A model generated the notes under the pieces. The model did no database searches and was not told the origin of the DNA. It was given only the letters and a program-made list of their open reading frames with translations. This document shows positions 56,056 through 64,000 of a stretch of 64,000 nt of DNA, piece by piece (the stretch's first letter is position 1; each line of letters begins with the position of its first letter). The stretch covers positions 4,836,001 to 4,900,000 of the forward strand of contig NZ_AP031573.1 of the NCBI RefSeq assembly GCF_041154745.1, given 5' to 3'. Both the position numbers and the translations under genes were made by a program. The DNA is from Flavobacterium sp. CFS9. GTDB taxonomy: Bacteria; Bacteroidota; Bacteroidia; Flavobacteriales; Flavobacteriaceae.

Positions 56056-57087
56056 TTAATGACGATTGTCACATTGAAGAAAAATCTCCTCATTTGATTG
56101 GTCAATAACTGAAATTGACGGACATCCGAAAGAAATATATTCAAAACCAAAAACAACAAATGGTTTATTTTTAAAGAGCTTTCCTGTCCATTGATTAATT
56201 CCATCGTACCCTGGTTCGTAATTCAAAGGAGCGGGAGAAGTACCTTCGCTTTGAGAGTAAAGCTTTTCAATTATGACATCTTTAGTTTTAGAATCGGTAA
56301 CCAAAAGACGCCTGGCATAAATTGCTTTATTATCGTCTAAATATTCTTGTAAAAAATAGTGATAATCCGTTGTTTTAAACGAGTAAGAAGAACCAACCAG
56401 CCTGTTCTTTAACAAAGCACGATCTTCATTTTTCATTGGTCTTGACGGATATTCTTTGCCTTGAATTTTTTGCCAGACGATAGGCTTTAAACCTTCTTTC
56501 GAAAATGGATTTTCTTTACCCACATATACTAATACATCTCTAAAATATTCACTAAATCCGTTTAAATATTTCTTGTTAATTTCAAATCCGATCATGAAAT
56601 CGAAGTTGCGATAAGGCCAATCTTCTCCCGAAGAGTATGCATTTAACATGGCAGCGGTTTTTAGCTTTTTTACAGCAAAAGAAGCCATTTTGTTCTTCGC
56701 ATAATCGAATACAAAAACAGAATCGGTTTCGGATATATGAGTTTTAGATAAAAATCTTCTTCTGTAATTTTTATCAAAGATAAAATACTGAGCATCATAT
56801 TTTCCCAGTTTTTCTATATTAGGTAAAACAAGTGTGTCTTTTTCATCATTTACAGGATAAATATCCGAAAGAGAAACAAAAGCAACATCACTACTGTCTT
56901 TTGGCGTTAAAGTAAACAAATTGATACTTTCTTTTTTAGGAGTTTCCTCTTCTTCTTTTTGTATGGCATCGCTTTCAACCTGATTATTTTCAGCTAAACC
57001 CGATTGGACACTTTTAGCATCCTCTTTTCTATTACAGGCAAAAATTAAAAGCACTAAGCTTGCAGACAGAAGGTGTATTATTTTCAT
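56056..57087 (-). CDS. Hypothetical lipoprotein
   Basis: 343 aa. The signal ends LLIFAC with Cys18, so it is a lipoprotein. A charged, low-complexity linker follows (residues 20-55, Glu/Lys-rich), then a globular domain with no motif I recognise; the C-terminal part is FEYISFGCPSISVID. The gene is one of several lipoproteins in this run and probably faces the periplasm or cell surface. A 132-base gap to the next gene downstream holds nothing I can identify. Confidence 0.78.
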   Translation of the reverse strand: MKIIHLLSASLVLLIFACNRKEDAKSVQSGLAENNQVESDAIQKEEEETPKKESINLFTLTPKDSSDVAFVSLSDIYPVNDEKDTLVLPNIEKLGKYDAQYFIFDKNYRRRFLSKTHISETDSVFVFDYAKNKMASFAVKKLKTAAMLNAYSSGEDWPYRNFDFMIGFEINKKYLNGFSEYFRDVLVYVGKENPFSKEGLKPIVWQKIQGKEYPSRPMKNEDRALLKNRLVGSSYSFKTTDYHYFLQEYLDDNKAIYARRLLVTDSKTKDVIIEKLYSQSEGTSPAPLNYEPGYDGINQWTGKLFKNKPFVVFGFEYISFGCPSISVIDQSNEEIFLQCDNRH

Positions 57088-57155
57088 TTTTAATTATTTT
57101 TTGTTTTTTAAGCTGGAATTTATAAAAAGTTCTGTTTAGAGATATGCTTCGATTG

Positions 57156-57605
57156 TCATGTTTTACCTATTCTTGAAATATAATTAATCGAGAATATTGC
57201 GGCAATAGATAAAACTAAAACAGGCAAGATAGAAAGAGAAAAAGTATAGATAAACTCTTCTTTAAAAGTATAAGTACTCCATGACGATTCGCGATCAACA
57301 AAAATACCGTAATTCCAGAAAACCCAGATCGAAGATAATAGTGTTAGCTCGATTGTCCTTTTTAAATATATCTTTTTGATGAGTGAAAGCAGCAGAAACA
57401 CTACTGTTAAGAAAGCACTTGTTAGTAGAGATACTACATAAACATCTTCAATAAAAGAGCAATCCAGACATCCGCTGGACATTCTTTCAGAAAATTTACC
57501 CATAGACCAGTAAATCTCTATAAAAGTACTTGCAAAAATTACCAACGCAATAAATAACGTTTTCTTTAAAACCTGGATTATCTTATTTTGGGATATTTGT
57601 TTCAT
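57156..57605 (-). CDS. Hypothetical four-span membrane protein
   Basis: 149 aa, nearly all membrane: hydrophobic spans at about 14-33, 52-74, 83-103 and 118-145. A Cys pair (SGCLDCSF) lies in the first external loop. No family recognised. It starts 5 bases downstream of the 57611-58609 stop, so the two are probably translated from one message. Confidence 0.75.
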   Translation of the reverse strand: MKQISQNKIIQVLKKTLFIALVIFASTFIEIYWSMGKFSERMSSGCLDCSFIEDVYVVSLLTSAFLTVVFLLLSLIKKIYLKRTIELTLLSSIWVFWNYGIFVDRESSWSTYTFKEEFIYTFSLSILPVLVLSIAAIFSINYISRIGKT

Positions 57606-57610
57606 TAATT

Positions 57611-58609
57611 TTATGGTTTCTCAGGATATAAATCTTTTAAAGGAATGACAATAGCTTTTTTAGAAATTTTGCATTGAGAATAGGCATTTTTATGGAGTTT
57701 GAATGTCAAAGTAGTCGCTTCTAAAACATCCCTTTTATTTAGTTCTCGGAAAGCGCTTAAAATTTCAATAGGACACAATTCATATTGAATATTATATTCT
57801 TTTTTATTTTTATCCTTCCAATAAATGTAAAATGTTCTTGGAATATTTCGAAATGTGGCTGTATCATTATCGGTTGAGATTTCTATTTTTTCATCTTTAA
57901 AAGAATAGGCGTAAACACTTGTCAGCACCTCTTTTTCTTCCATTTCAATCTTCAAAAACCATTTGTATTGATTTTGAAGTAAGTCTGAAAAATCGGAAAT
58001 ACTCTCAATACTTTCATAATTATTATACTTCCCTCCTAAAGATTTTTCATAAACCAGCATATCTAAATTTCCTGTCGTTTCTTTGGCTTTAAATGTTTCC
58101 ACAAGTTGGGCTTCGGCATTTTCTTCTTCATTTTTAATTATTTTCAGATGAATTTTACCTTTTGGATGAATTTCTAAAATTAAGACAGGAATATTCATCT
58201 TTTCTTTAACCCAATCCTTCATTTTTTGATAAGGAAGCGGAGTAATAAGCCGATAAAATTTACGCTCATCGATAGAGAAGTACTTCAGGTTTAAAGAATC
58301 AGGCAGAAGCTCTTTTTCCCAGATCTTAAAATCAACAGAGTTTTCGCTTTTAGCGCTTGTTAGTTCTTTTGAATCATAATCAATACTGCTTTCAGAATCG
58401 TTAAAATTATTTGAAAAAACAGCTTCAATAATTTTGATGGTATTTGAATTTTCTGATGTAGAATCTTCTGCAGCACCATGAATTTCAGCTTTCCAAAACA
58501 ACTTATCATATTCCCTATTTCTAAATCTTACGACAAAATTGAGAATAATTAATACTCCTAAAATTACAGCTAAGACAATGTTGATATAATCTAATTTTGT
58601 TTTTTTCAT
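57611..58609 (-). CDS. Hypothetical single-span membrane protein
   Basis: 332 aa. One hydrophobic segment near residues 9-27 is followed by a large extracytoplasmic domain rich in Glu, Lys and Ser. No known motif is seen. It is tightly spaced with the three-span protein upstream (6 bases) and the four-span protein downstream (5 bases), forming a three-gene envelope unit. Confidence 0.78.
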   Translation of the reverse strand: MKKTKLDYINIVLAVILGVLIILNFVVRFRNREYDKLFWKAEIHGAAEDSTSENSNTIKIIEAVFSNNFNDSESSIDYDSKELTSAKSENSVDFKIWEKELLPDSLNLKYFSIDERKFYRLITPLPYQKMKDWVKEKMNIPVLILEIHPKGKIHLKIIKNEEENAEAQLVETFKAKETTGNLDMLVYEKSLGGKYNNYESIESISDFSDLLQNQYKWFLKIEMEEKEVLTSVYAYSFKDEKIEISTDNDTATFRNIPRTFYIYWKDKNKKEYNIQYELCPIEILSAFRELNKRDVLEATTLTFKLHKNAYSQCKISKKAIVIPLKDLYPEKP

Positions 58610-58615
58610 ACTCTT

Positions 58616-58909
58616 TTAGTGTTGATATGCTCCTCCTAAAGCCATTAAAAAAGATAATACCACAAATAGGATAATGGAAACAACGAAAAGAAATATCGAA
58701 AAATACCGGAACTCTTTTTTATACGCCATCTCTTTCACAAAAAGCAAAAGCAAAAGTGAAATTACAGGTACAGTAAAGAAAACTATGGGCATCAGCAAAC
58801 CTGCATATTCAGACGATAGCACTATCAAATTGGTGTATCCTATATAAATGTACAGTAGTATTTCTATACAAAACAGTAGAAAAACAGTAATAAAGGGATT
58901 GCTTTTCAT
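58616..58909 (-). CDS. Hypothetical three-span small membrane protein
   Basis: 97 aa, with hydrophobic spans at about 6-27, 31-56 and 69-92. It ends LGGAYQH. No family recognised. It is the first gene of the tightly packed unit running down to 57156. Confidence 0.7.
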   Translation of the reverse strand: MKSNPFITVFLLFCIEILLYIYIGYTNLIVLSSEYAGLLMPIVFFTVPVISLLLLLFVKEMAYKKEFRYFSIFLFVVSIILFVVLSFLMALGGAYQH

Positions 58910-58941
58910 TGATTAATTTGCGTTTAGAGATAAAAATTTCA

Positions 58942-59355
58942 TTATTCTGATTTTATAAACGATAAATATTTTTCGTCGCATTGTGTAAAATGTTCATATT
59001 CATTCATCGAGTTTCCATAATTCTGGATTTGGATTTTATTTTCGCCGTACAGTCCTCCCATTTTTCCAAAAGAAAGATAGAGAACATTATCGCTTTTTTG
59101 CTTTTTAAGTTTACCTTTTGCAATTATTTTATTCTTGTCAAAAATTAAAAACATATATGTTCCCGCTTTCTTCTCAATTTTTATCTTAAATCACGAATTT
59201 TCGCAGGATGTTAAAACATAAACACCCGTGATTTCAGGATCACTATTATCTGTAAATATATTTTCAGTTTGATTTATACTTTTAAAACTGACTAATGATA
59301 AAAATGCTATCATCACTATTGCACTAAACATTAACTTTTGGGTTAGTTTTTTCAT
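58942..59355 (-). pseudogene. Secreted small protein gene interrupted by an in-frame TGA
   Basis: Reading from the ATG at 59355 gives a signal peptide (MKKLTQKLMFSAIVMIAFLS), then EITGVYVLTSCENS, a TGA at 59191-59193 (codon 55), and the same frame continues for 82 more codons to a normal stop at 58942. The part after the TGA includes KIQIQNYGNSMNEYEHF. It parallels the C-terminus of the lipoprotein at 63173-63721 (EITIQNSGNAMNYYVKL), so the two are probably paralogues. TGC or TGT (Cys) at codon 55 would restore a 137-aa protein. A start at the internal ATG (59154) would make a 70-aa protein without a signal. Confidence 0.7.
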
Positions 59356-59390
59356 CTGTAACTGCTTTTTAATTTTTCAAAAAAATAGCT

Positions 59391-59482
59391 TCAGTTCTCT
59401 TTTGAAACATTTTCGTAAGTGGTACTTTTACAACCTAACAAGGAAAGCTGTAAACCAACCGAACGAAGAATCTTTTTTTCAT
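59391..59482 (-). pseudogene. Frameshifted remnant or very short lipoprotein gene
   Basis: An ATG at 59482, 3 bases after the preceding stop, is followed by seven A and reads only 15 codons. With eight A the frame would give MKKKILRSVGLQLSLLGC, a lipoprotein signal, then a 12-residue tail ending at the TGA at 59391-59393. This looks like a decayed lipoprotein gene, or one switched off by poly-A slippage. Confidence 0.4.
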
Positions 59483-59484
59483 TG

Positions 59485-60447
59485 TTATCTGTTAATCTGA
59501 AAATCATCAATTTTCCAGCCGTTTTTTTGTTTTACCAAAGTAAAAACAGCACTGTATTTTTCTGCATCTTTGTCTTTAAAAGTAATTTCCCAATCTTCAT
59601 TAATAGTAACTTTTTCTCCAAAACTACTACTGCCCCCCAGAGCTTTTATATTAACAATGTTTTGATATAAAACCAAATCTCTTTCGATTTTCTTTATCAT
59701 TTTTTCCGTACAGTATTCTTTTGCCGTTTCAATTTCCTGTTGTGCCATTGCATAACGAAAATAATCAGCGGTACCATTTGCACTTAATTTAGAAATAAAA
59801 CCAACCGAATTTTCATCTTTAATTAATTCGCACACAATCGTTCCATTTTCGCTCGAAATAGTTACAATTCCGTCTTCGTATTTCACCCTAATTACTAATT
59901 CTTCATTATTCTCTTTCTTGCTGTATTCTGTTCGTTTTATGATTTTGACAACTCTGTTTTGGTTATCATATTCGTTAATAATGCTTTCAGTACGGTTATA
60001 ATTTTCACCCACAAAATATTTTTTTTCATACAGTAACACAAAACATTTTGGGTTATAAACTGTTTTTATTTCTTTCCTAACCTCATAATTTCCAAATTCT
60101 AAATTGGTTTCAATCATGGTATTGTCTTTATACACATATTTTGCACGCTCTTTCTTTGTGTATGAAGTCGTATCTTCTTTCTGATTTTTTTCCCAATCTT
60201 TTCTATAGGAGAAAAAATTATTTAGATCCGTTTTTTTGTAAACCACACCATCAATTTTTTCGATAAGAGTATCTTTGCCCTTAAAATTTAAAAACTTATT
60301 GGTTCTGAAAACTTCATATGCAATTGTCGAAAGTTTTTCTTTTTTTGAAGGGGAATGCACTTCTGAAATCCCCAGTGAAGTTGGATTTTCCTGAGCATTA
60401 CATCTCACTACAGATGCTAAAAGCATAAAAAGTAAAATGTTTTTCAT
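59485..60447 (-). CDS. Hypothetical secreted protein
   Basis: The frame opens at 60462 (MNIMFMKN), but the Met at 60447 gives a better signal peptide (MKNILLFMLLASVVRCNAQ). I chose it, for about 320 aa. Cleavage after NAQ is likely; the Cys is preceded by Arg, so a lipoprotein is less likely. The mature part is charged and beta-rich. Its last ~60 residues (DWEITFKDKDAEKYSAVFTLVKQ, GWKIDDFQI) have the feel of an NTF2-like or DUF4878-type fold, but I cannot name it. No catalytic motif is visible. Confidence 0.75.
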   Translation of the reverse strand: MKNILLFMLLASVVRCNAQENPTSLGISEVHSPSKKEKLSTIAYEVFRTNKFLNFKGKDTLIEKIDGVVYKKTDLNNFFSYRKDWEKNQKEDTTSYTKKERAKYVYKDNTMIETNLEFGNYEVRKEIKTVYNPKCFVLLYEKKYFVGENYNRTESIINEYDNQNRVVKIIKRTEYSKKENNEELVIRVKYEDGIVTISSENGTIVCELIKDENSVGFISKLSANGTADYFRYAMAQQEIETAKEYCTEKMIKKIERDLVLYQNIVNIKALGGSSSFGEKVTINEDWEITFKDKDAEKYSAVFTLVKQKNGWKIDDFQINR

Positions 60448-60464
60448 AAACATTATGTTCATTT

Positions 60465-60670
60465 TTAATAGTTTTTTTCTGTTAAGTCTTTAGACTGTAA
60501 AATTCTCATACTCACTGTAGTCAAGACCAAACTCCTAAATGGATAAATTGAATTCTTGTACTCCCCTTTGTACTCGTTTGTGATGTTATACACATTCTTT
60601 CCATTGATTCTGTTCTCTCCAAGTCCAGCGAAATAAAACTGCTTGGCCGAATAGTAACTTACATGATTAT
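60465..60670 (-). pseudogene. C-terminal remnant of a lost gene
   Basis: No start codon fits, yet about 65 codons on the minus strand are open and protein-like (SYYSAKQFYFAGLGENRING near the start, SIYPFRSLVLTTVS later). The stop at 60465 lies 2 bases before the ATG at 60462 of the next frame, as in an operon. It is not the continuation of the gene at 60679-61140, whose own C-terminus is complete and in another frame. I read it as the 3' end of a gene whose 5' part was deleted. Confidence 0.4.
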
Positions 60671-60678
60671 TTTCGCGA

Positions 60679-61140
60679 TTATTTTATTTTAGCATAAATT
60701 TTTCCTTTCCAGAACATTACTTTTTCGGGATTTTCGGGATGGTCAAACTTCATGTCAAACCGGGCTTTTAAGATGTCTTTTTGCATCGCTTTTTTGTCTA
60801 TTATTATATTGCCTTCATTACACTGATAGAGGTGTTTTCCGTCAGCAATACTATTCAATTCAATTCTTGGATTTCTGATGACGTTATTGACAATATAAAA
60901 ACGTAACGAACAATGTGTTGCCGCATTTGTCATAGTATAACACTCAATCGTGTCTTTATGCAATCGTTTTGCTGTTATTTCGGTAGCGCCAGCGTATTCG
61001 TAACACCAAGCCTCACTTTTTAAACTGTGTTTTCGCGAAAAAGAAAAATCGCCATCCAGATTTTCGACCCATTGTATCTCGAAATCTTTGAAAGGAAATA
61101 GCCAAAAAATAAGACTCAATAAAAGAACGGTATATTTCAT
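60679..61140 (-). CDS. Hypothetical secreted protein
   Basis: 153 aa. A short signal peptide (MKYTVLLLSLIFWLFPF) is followed by a small domain with three Cys (AWCYEYAG, ATHCSLRFY, LYQCNEG) that could form disulfides after export. The segment WCYEYAGATEITAKRLHKDT has no relative I can name. The 119-base gap upstream (61141-61259) shows nothing recognisable. Confidence 0.72.
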   Translation of the reverse strand: MKYTVLLLSLIFWLFPFKDFEIQWVENLDGDFSFSRKHSLKSEAWCYEYAGATEITAKRLHKDTIECYTMTNAATHCSLRFYIVNNVIRNPRIELNSIADGKHLYQCNEGNIIIDKKAMQKDILKARFDMKFDHPENPEKVMFWKGKIYAKIK

Positions 61141-61259
61141 TTTGAAACGTTAAGTTTAAAGTTTGCGCAAACATTTTGATGCTTTTCCTGACATCAGAAT
61201 AATTTTCTTTTATTTTTTGAGTTAAAAAAGTACAACAACCAAAGGTTTATCTCAAGTTT

Positions 61260-62402
61260 TTATTTTACAAACATTCCCGAAAACAACATTTTTTTGTCAA
61301 AATTCAACGTTGTTTTGTAAGGCCCATTTTTTATTTCAATATAGTTTGCGAATTTTAAACCTTCATAATCAATTATTGAATTTTTGTCGAATAATTTGAC
61401 AACATCTTCGAATTTCATACCTGTTTTCAATCCGTTTTCAAATGAAATTTCAACTTTTCTAAAGTCGTTTATGGCATACCCTATAATTTGGTTTTCTTTC
61501 CTGTTTTCAGGATTCTTTTTACTTGCGGACAAATAAAAATAGAAATCGTGATATTCATTTTTATACATCATTTCATTTATATTTCCGGTACTTCCATCAA
61601 TTTCTACCATTCGTTCAAAATTTTTGTTGGTTTGAGATTCTACAAAATCGTATTCGGTTGATTTTCCAATAATTAGATTATTTACATTCCAGTTTTTATC
61701 GATTTTTATGATGGGCTTATTTTTAGTATTTTCGGGTTTTGTTGTGCTCTTCATCAATTCTTGGGTGTATTTTTCGTTCTCGCAACCTCCAAAATCAAGA
61801 AGTCCGTTAAAAGTGTCCCAATAACAAGTTTTAGATAAATTGGTACTGTTTAAAATAATGAGTCTGTCATAATCGGGTGCGAAAAAAATATATTTGTTTT
61901 CCTTTTTCAGGTTCCAATATAAACCATTATCTGTATTTGGATTTTTTGTGCCTCTGCCATATTTTAACTCTATTTTCTTTAAAATTTGCGATTTTAAACC
62001 CGGATTTTTCATTTCTATTCTAAGTCCGTAAATTTTATTTTCGGCATTAAAATTTTGTAAAGTGTTCGTTAATTCATTTTCATTTTTCACTGGTTTTAAA
62101 TCAATATGAGCACCGCCAAATCTTGAAATACTGTCTGTTTTGAGTTTCTCGGCGTTAATTTGAAAGATGATTTTCTGTCCGTCCAGATCAATTCCTTCAA
62201 AACTATATTTTTCTGATTTTTTTACGTCAATTAATAGACAAAACGGATATTCTACAGTTTCAACGCCAATAAGTAAATTATCATTAAAATCTACCACATT
62301 TTTTATTGGTTCGTTTAGATTTAATTTTAGCAAATCAATTTTCTTTTGTCCATTACAAGAAATCATAAAGGGTAAAATGGCAAGTAGTAAAAGTTTTTTC
62401 AT
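61260..62402 (-). CDS. Hypothetical lipoprotein
   Basis: The frame extends to 62462, but the Met at 62402 begins a lipoprotein signal (MKKLLLLAILPFMISC, Cys16), so the protein is 380 aa. This start also leaves a normal 56-base gap to the upstream gene, whereas the longer start would overlap it. The mature part is a mixed alpha/beta protein with no motif I recognise; it contains KTCYWDTFNGLLDFGGCENE with two Cys. It is one of three consecutive lipoprotein genes here. Confidence 0.78.
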   Translation of the reverse strand: MKKLLLLAILPFMISCNGQKKIDLLKLNLNEPIKNVVDFNDNLLIGVETVEYPFCLLIDVKKSEKYSFEGIDLDGQKIIFQINAEKLKTDSISRFGGAHIDLKPVKNENELTNTLQNFNAENKIYGLRIEMKNPGLKSQILKKIELKYGRGTKNPNTDNGLYWNLKKENKYIFFAPDYDRLIILNSTNLSKTCYWDTFNGLLDFGGCENEKYTQELMKSTTKPENTKNKPIIKIDKNWNVNNLIIGKSTEYDFVESQTNKNFERMVEIDGSTGNINEMMYKNEYHDFYFYLSASKKNPENRKENQIIGYAINDFRKVEISFENGLKTGMKFEDVVKLFDKNSIIDYEGLKFANYIEIKNGPYKTTLNFDKKMLFSGMFVK

Positions 62403-62458
62403 AAAATAGGCAAAAAGGTTAAAAAAATCAATATCAGTGCTAATCAAAATATTCAAAA

Positions 62459-63160
62459 TCAATTAATTATACCTCTATTCCATAAGTTTAATGCGTAGTT
62501 TCTAAAAACTTTTGGGCTTTTTTCAAATGCGGAATCAAATTTATAATTGCCACCTTCAAATGTTTTTTCTCCGTTATCGTCAATTCCTACCTGAACCTTA
62601 CTTTCTCCGCGCATGGCAAATTTTTGTTTTCCTTCATACATGATAATTTTCATTTCGCAAGGACTCACATCGCCATGGCATACAATTTTGTACATTAACC
62701 AAACTTCGGCAATTCCGTTATGGTTTAAATCCGTAATTTTAAAGGTATTTTTAACAAACGATGCCACAATATCAACCGGACAATCAGCGATGTAATCATA
62801 TACTTTCCAAGTTTGAATTACCTGATTGTTTTTTACTAAAAAATGGTACCCAAATAATTCGGCATCGCCACTTTCGTCAAATTCATGCTGAAATTTTTCA
62901 TTTCTGCTATTTCCTGTTTCTGTGGTAATTACAATATTATCACCCAATTTATCTTTCCATCGAACGGCATCTTTTATGAATCCTTCATATTTTAATGATT
63001 TTGGAAATTGTGAAGAATCAATATCCATTATCTGTAAATCTTCGTTTTTCGGCTCAATTGCTTTTTCGTTTTCAGATCCTATTTTAAGCTGTTTTGTTTC
63101 TTGTTTGCAACTGATTAAAATTGCACTCAATAATATCAAAATTAAAATTCGTTTTTTCAT
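62459..63160 (-). CDS. Lipoprotein, M949_RS01915-like family
   Basis: 233 aa. The signal ends ILISC (Cys18). The conserved-looking core KITDLNHNGIAEVWLMYKI, then CHGDVSPCEMKIIMYEG, resembles what I remember as the flavobacterial M949_RS01915 family, annotated from a Riemerella mutant as affecting surface polysaccharide; treat that name with caution. The DLNHNGIAE part looks like a calcium-binding or FG-GAP-type loop. It lies 12 bases after the lipoprotein gene at 63173-63721 and is probably co-transcribed with it. Confidence 0.7.
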   Translation of the reverse strand: MKKRILILILLSAILISCKQETKQLKIGSENEKAIEPKNEDLQIMDIDSSQFPKSLKYEGFIKDAVRWKDKLGDNIVITTETGNSRNEKFQHEFDESGDAELFGYHFLVKNNQVIQTWKVYDYIADCPVDIVASFVKNTFKITDLNHNGIAEVWLMYKIVCHGDVSPCEMKIIMYEGKQKFAMRGESKVQVGIDDNGEKTFEGGNYKFDSAFEKSPKVFRNYALNLWNRGIIN

Positions 63161-63172
63161 TTACTATCGAAG

Positions 63173-63721
63173 TTATTTAATTAATTGAATATATTTCACA
63201 TCACATTCGCCTAGTTTTACATAGTAATTCATTGCATTTCCAGAGTTCTGGATCGTTATTTCATTTTTATACAAAACACCTTGTATATCTTGAGGTAATG
63301 GCAGATCTTCATCAGAAGTTTCTCCTTCTGTATCTGTTACACCTGAATATTCACTCCATTCTATATTTTTAAACGTGATATAATAACCGTCCTTTTTTTC
63401 GTTTAAGTCGATTTTCGCATTACCCGAAAGTTCTCTTGTATTGGTTTTCATTTGGTATTTTAAAATTTCGTTTTCATAAAAAAGCGAAAGGATGATTTTA
63501 CAATCTGTAGCCTCATCTTTAAAAGTATAATTTCCCACAATATCAAATAACAAATCGTTATTTTTTGCTGGTTGCACAACATTTCGAACCGTATCTGCAT
63601 TGATTTTGGCAGTATTTTGCGGTTCTGATTTTTGTATTTCAGTACCTTCCTGTTTTTTCGTTTTATTCTCGCAGGATTGCAAGACAAAAACAAGGATTAA
63701 AATTGGAATTAGCTTTTTCAT
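63173..63721 (-). CDS. Hypothetical lipoprotein
   Basis: The frame opens at a TTG (63727); the ATG two codons later (63721) is the natural start and gives 182 aa with signal MKKLIPILILVFVLQSC (Cys17). A low-complexity linker of about 35 residues is followed by a small domain, IVGNYTFKDEATDCKIILSL up to GECDVKYIQLIK. The C-terminal third resembles the broken gene at 58942-59355, so this is the intact member of a small paralogue pair. Confidence 0.75.
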   Translation of the reverse strand: MKKLIPILILVFVLQSCENKTKKQEGTEIQKSEPQNTAKINADTVRNVVQPAKNNDLLFDIVGNYTFKDEATDCKIILSLFYENEILKYQMKTNTRELSGNAKIDLNEKKDGYYITFKNIEWSEYSGVTDTEGETSDEDLPLPQDIQGVLYKNEITIQNSGNAMNYYVKLGECDVKYIQLIK

Positions 63722-63732
63722 TTTCAATTGGA

Positions 63733-64000
63733 TTAAAAAATTCCGTTAGCATAAAATAAAGTAATGACCAAAATAAATACAAATAGACTAAAAATCATTG
63801 CTGCACTACGCAAATTAGCCTGCTTTCGTTTGTTGAACAGGTAAATTTCTATTAGAAGAAATAGTAAAAATAGAACTAAAAAAATCAAGCTTAATTCAAA
63901 AATCCTATCAATTTCAGCAATAAAACTAAAGCTATCTTCTTGTATGTATTCTGGTAAAGTATAATAAGCTCCGTTGTAAATTATTAGGAGAGCCACCAAT
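63733..64000 (-). CDS. Hypothetical membrane protein, N-terminus beyond window
   Basis: At least 88 codons are open up to the right edge, with only a TTG near 63999, so the real start is probably outside. Two hydrophobic spans are visible (about 35-52 and 65-85 of the visible part). No family recognised. It ends 11 bases before the lipoprotein ATG at 63721. Confidence 0.6.
   Translation of the reverse strand, partial: LVALLIIYNGAYYTLPEYIQEDSFSFIAEIDRIFELSLIFLVLFLLFLLIEIYLFNKRKQANLRSAAMIFSLFVFILVITLFYANGIF

Noticed and set aside
59191..59193. TGA as a selenocysteine codon
   Set aside because: I see no selenocysteine insertion structure I can defend, and such use is not expected in this kind of bacterium.
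61260..62462. Longer start for the lipoprotein at 61260
   Set aside because: The 20 extra residues would precede and spoil a clear lipoprotein signal, and the start would overlap the upstream gene.

Overview
The window looks like a chromosomal segment of a flavobacterium (Bacteroidetes, Flavobacterium-like). The DNA is AT-rich. Two promoter-like sites fit the Bacteroidetes -7 consensus TANNTTTG. Ribosome binding sites are inconspicuous, and there are many short lipoproteins with a Cys near residue 16-20.

Positions 1-44668, all on the minus strand, hold a lipopeptide biosynthesis cluster. In transcription order it contains an Sfp-type phosphopantetheinyl transferase and a type II thioesterase. 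After a 561-bp gap come a CmlA-like metallo-beta-lactamase-fold protein (candidate beta-hydroxylase), a cyclic-peptide-type ABC exporter, a class III aminotransferase of the diaminobutyrate type, and three giant NRPS genes. NRPS 1 (5044 aa) is FAAL-ACP followed by four C-A-T modules. NRPS 2 (about 4290 aa) has four modules. NRPS 3 leaves the window at position 1 after three modules and the first residues of a fourth C domain. Reading the ten specificity residues by eye predicts: fatty acyl-Orn-Thr-Phe-Gly-Ser-Asn-Thr-Ser-X(basic?)-Thr-Ser-(more). A dual epimerisation/condensation-like domain after module 2 suggests D-allo-Thr at position 2. No thioesterase or reductase release domain is inside the window. 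NRPS 2 and 3 share about 6.25 kb of nearly identical DNA at a constant offset of 9758 bp, with a mosaic patch inside. Recent module duplication and subdomain exchange therefore seem to have built this assembly line.

Positions 44669-53368 hold a noncoding element with a perfect 17-bp terminator hairpin (candidate small RNA), then an L-amino-acid-oxidase-like flavoenzyme on the plus strand. Next is a minus-strand operon of a DsbA/FrnE-like lipoprotein, a double-VOC protein, a cytokinin-dehydrogenase-like FAD oxidase with an extra N-terminal domain, and a HisC-like aminotransferase. An HxlR regulator is divergent from this operon, with a palindrome at its expected transcription start. A second, truncated copy of the noncoding element follows at 53108-53340, so the two copies bracket about 8 kb as direct repeats.

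Positions 53369-64000 hold a minus-strand run of small lipoproteins, secreted and membrane proteins of unknown function. Three decayed genes are mixed in: one with an in-frame TGA, one apparently frameshifted in a poly-A run, and one C-terminal remnant. The run resembles an accessory, fast-evolving array, possibly immunity-like, but no function can be assigned from sequence alone.
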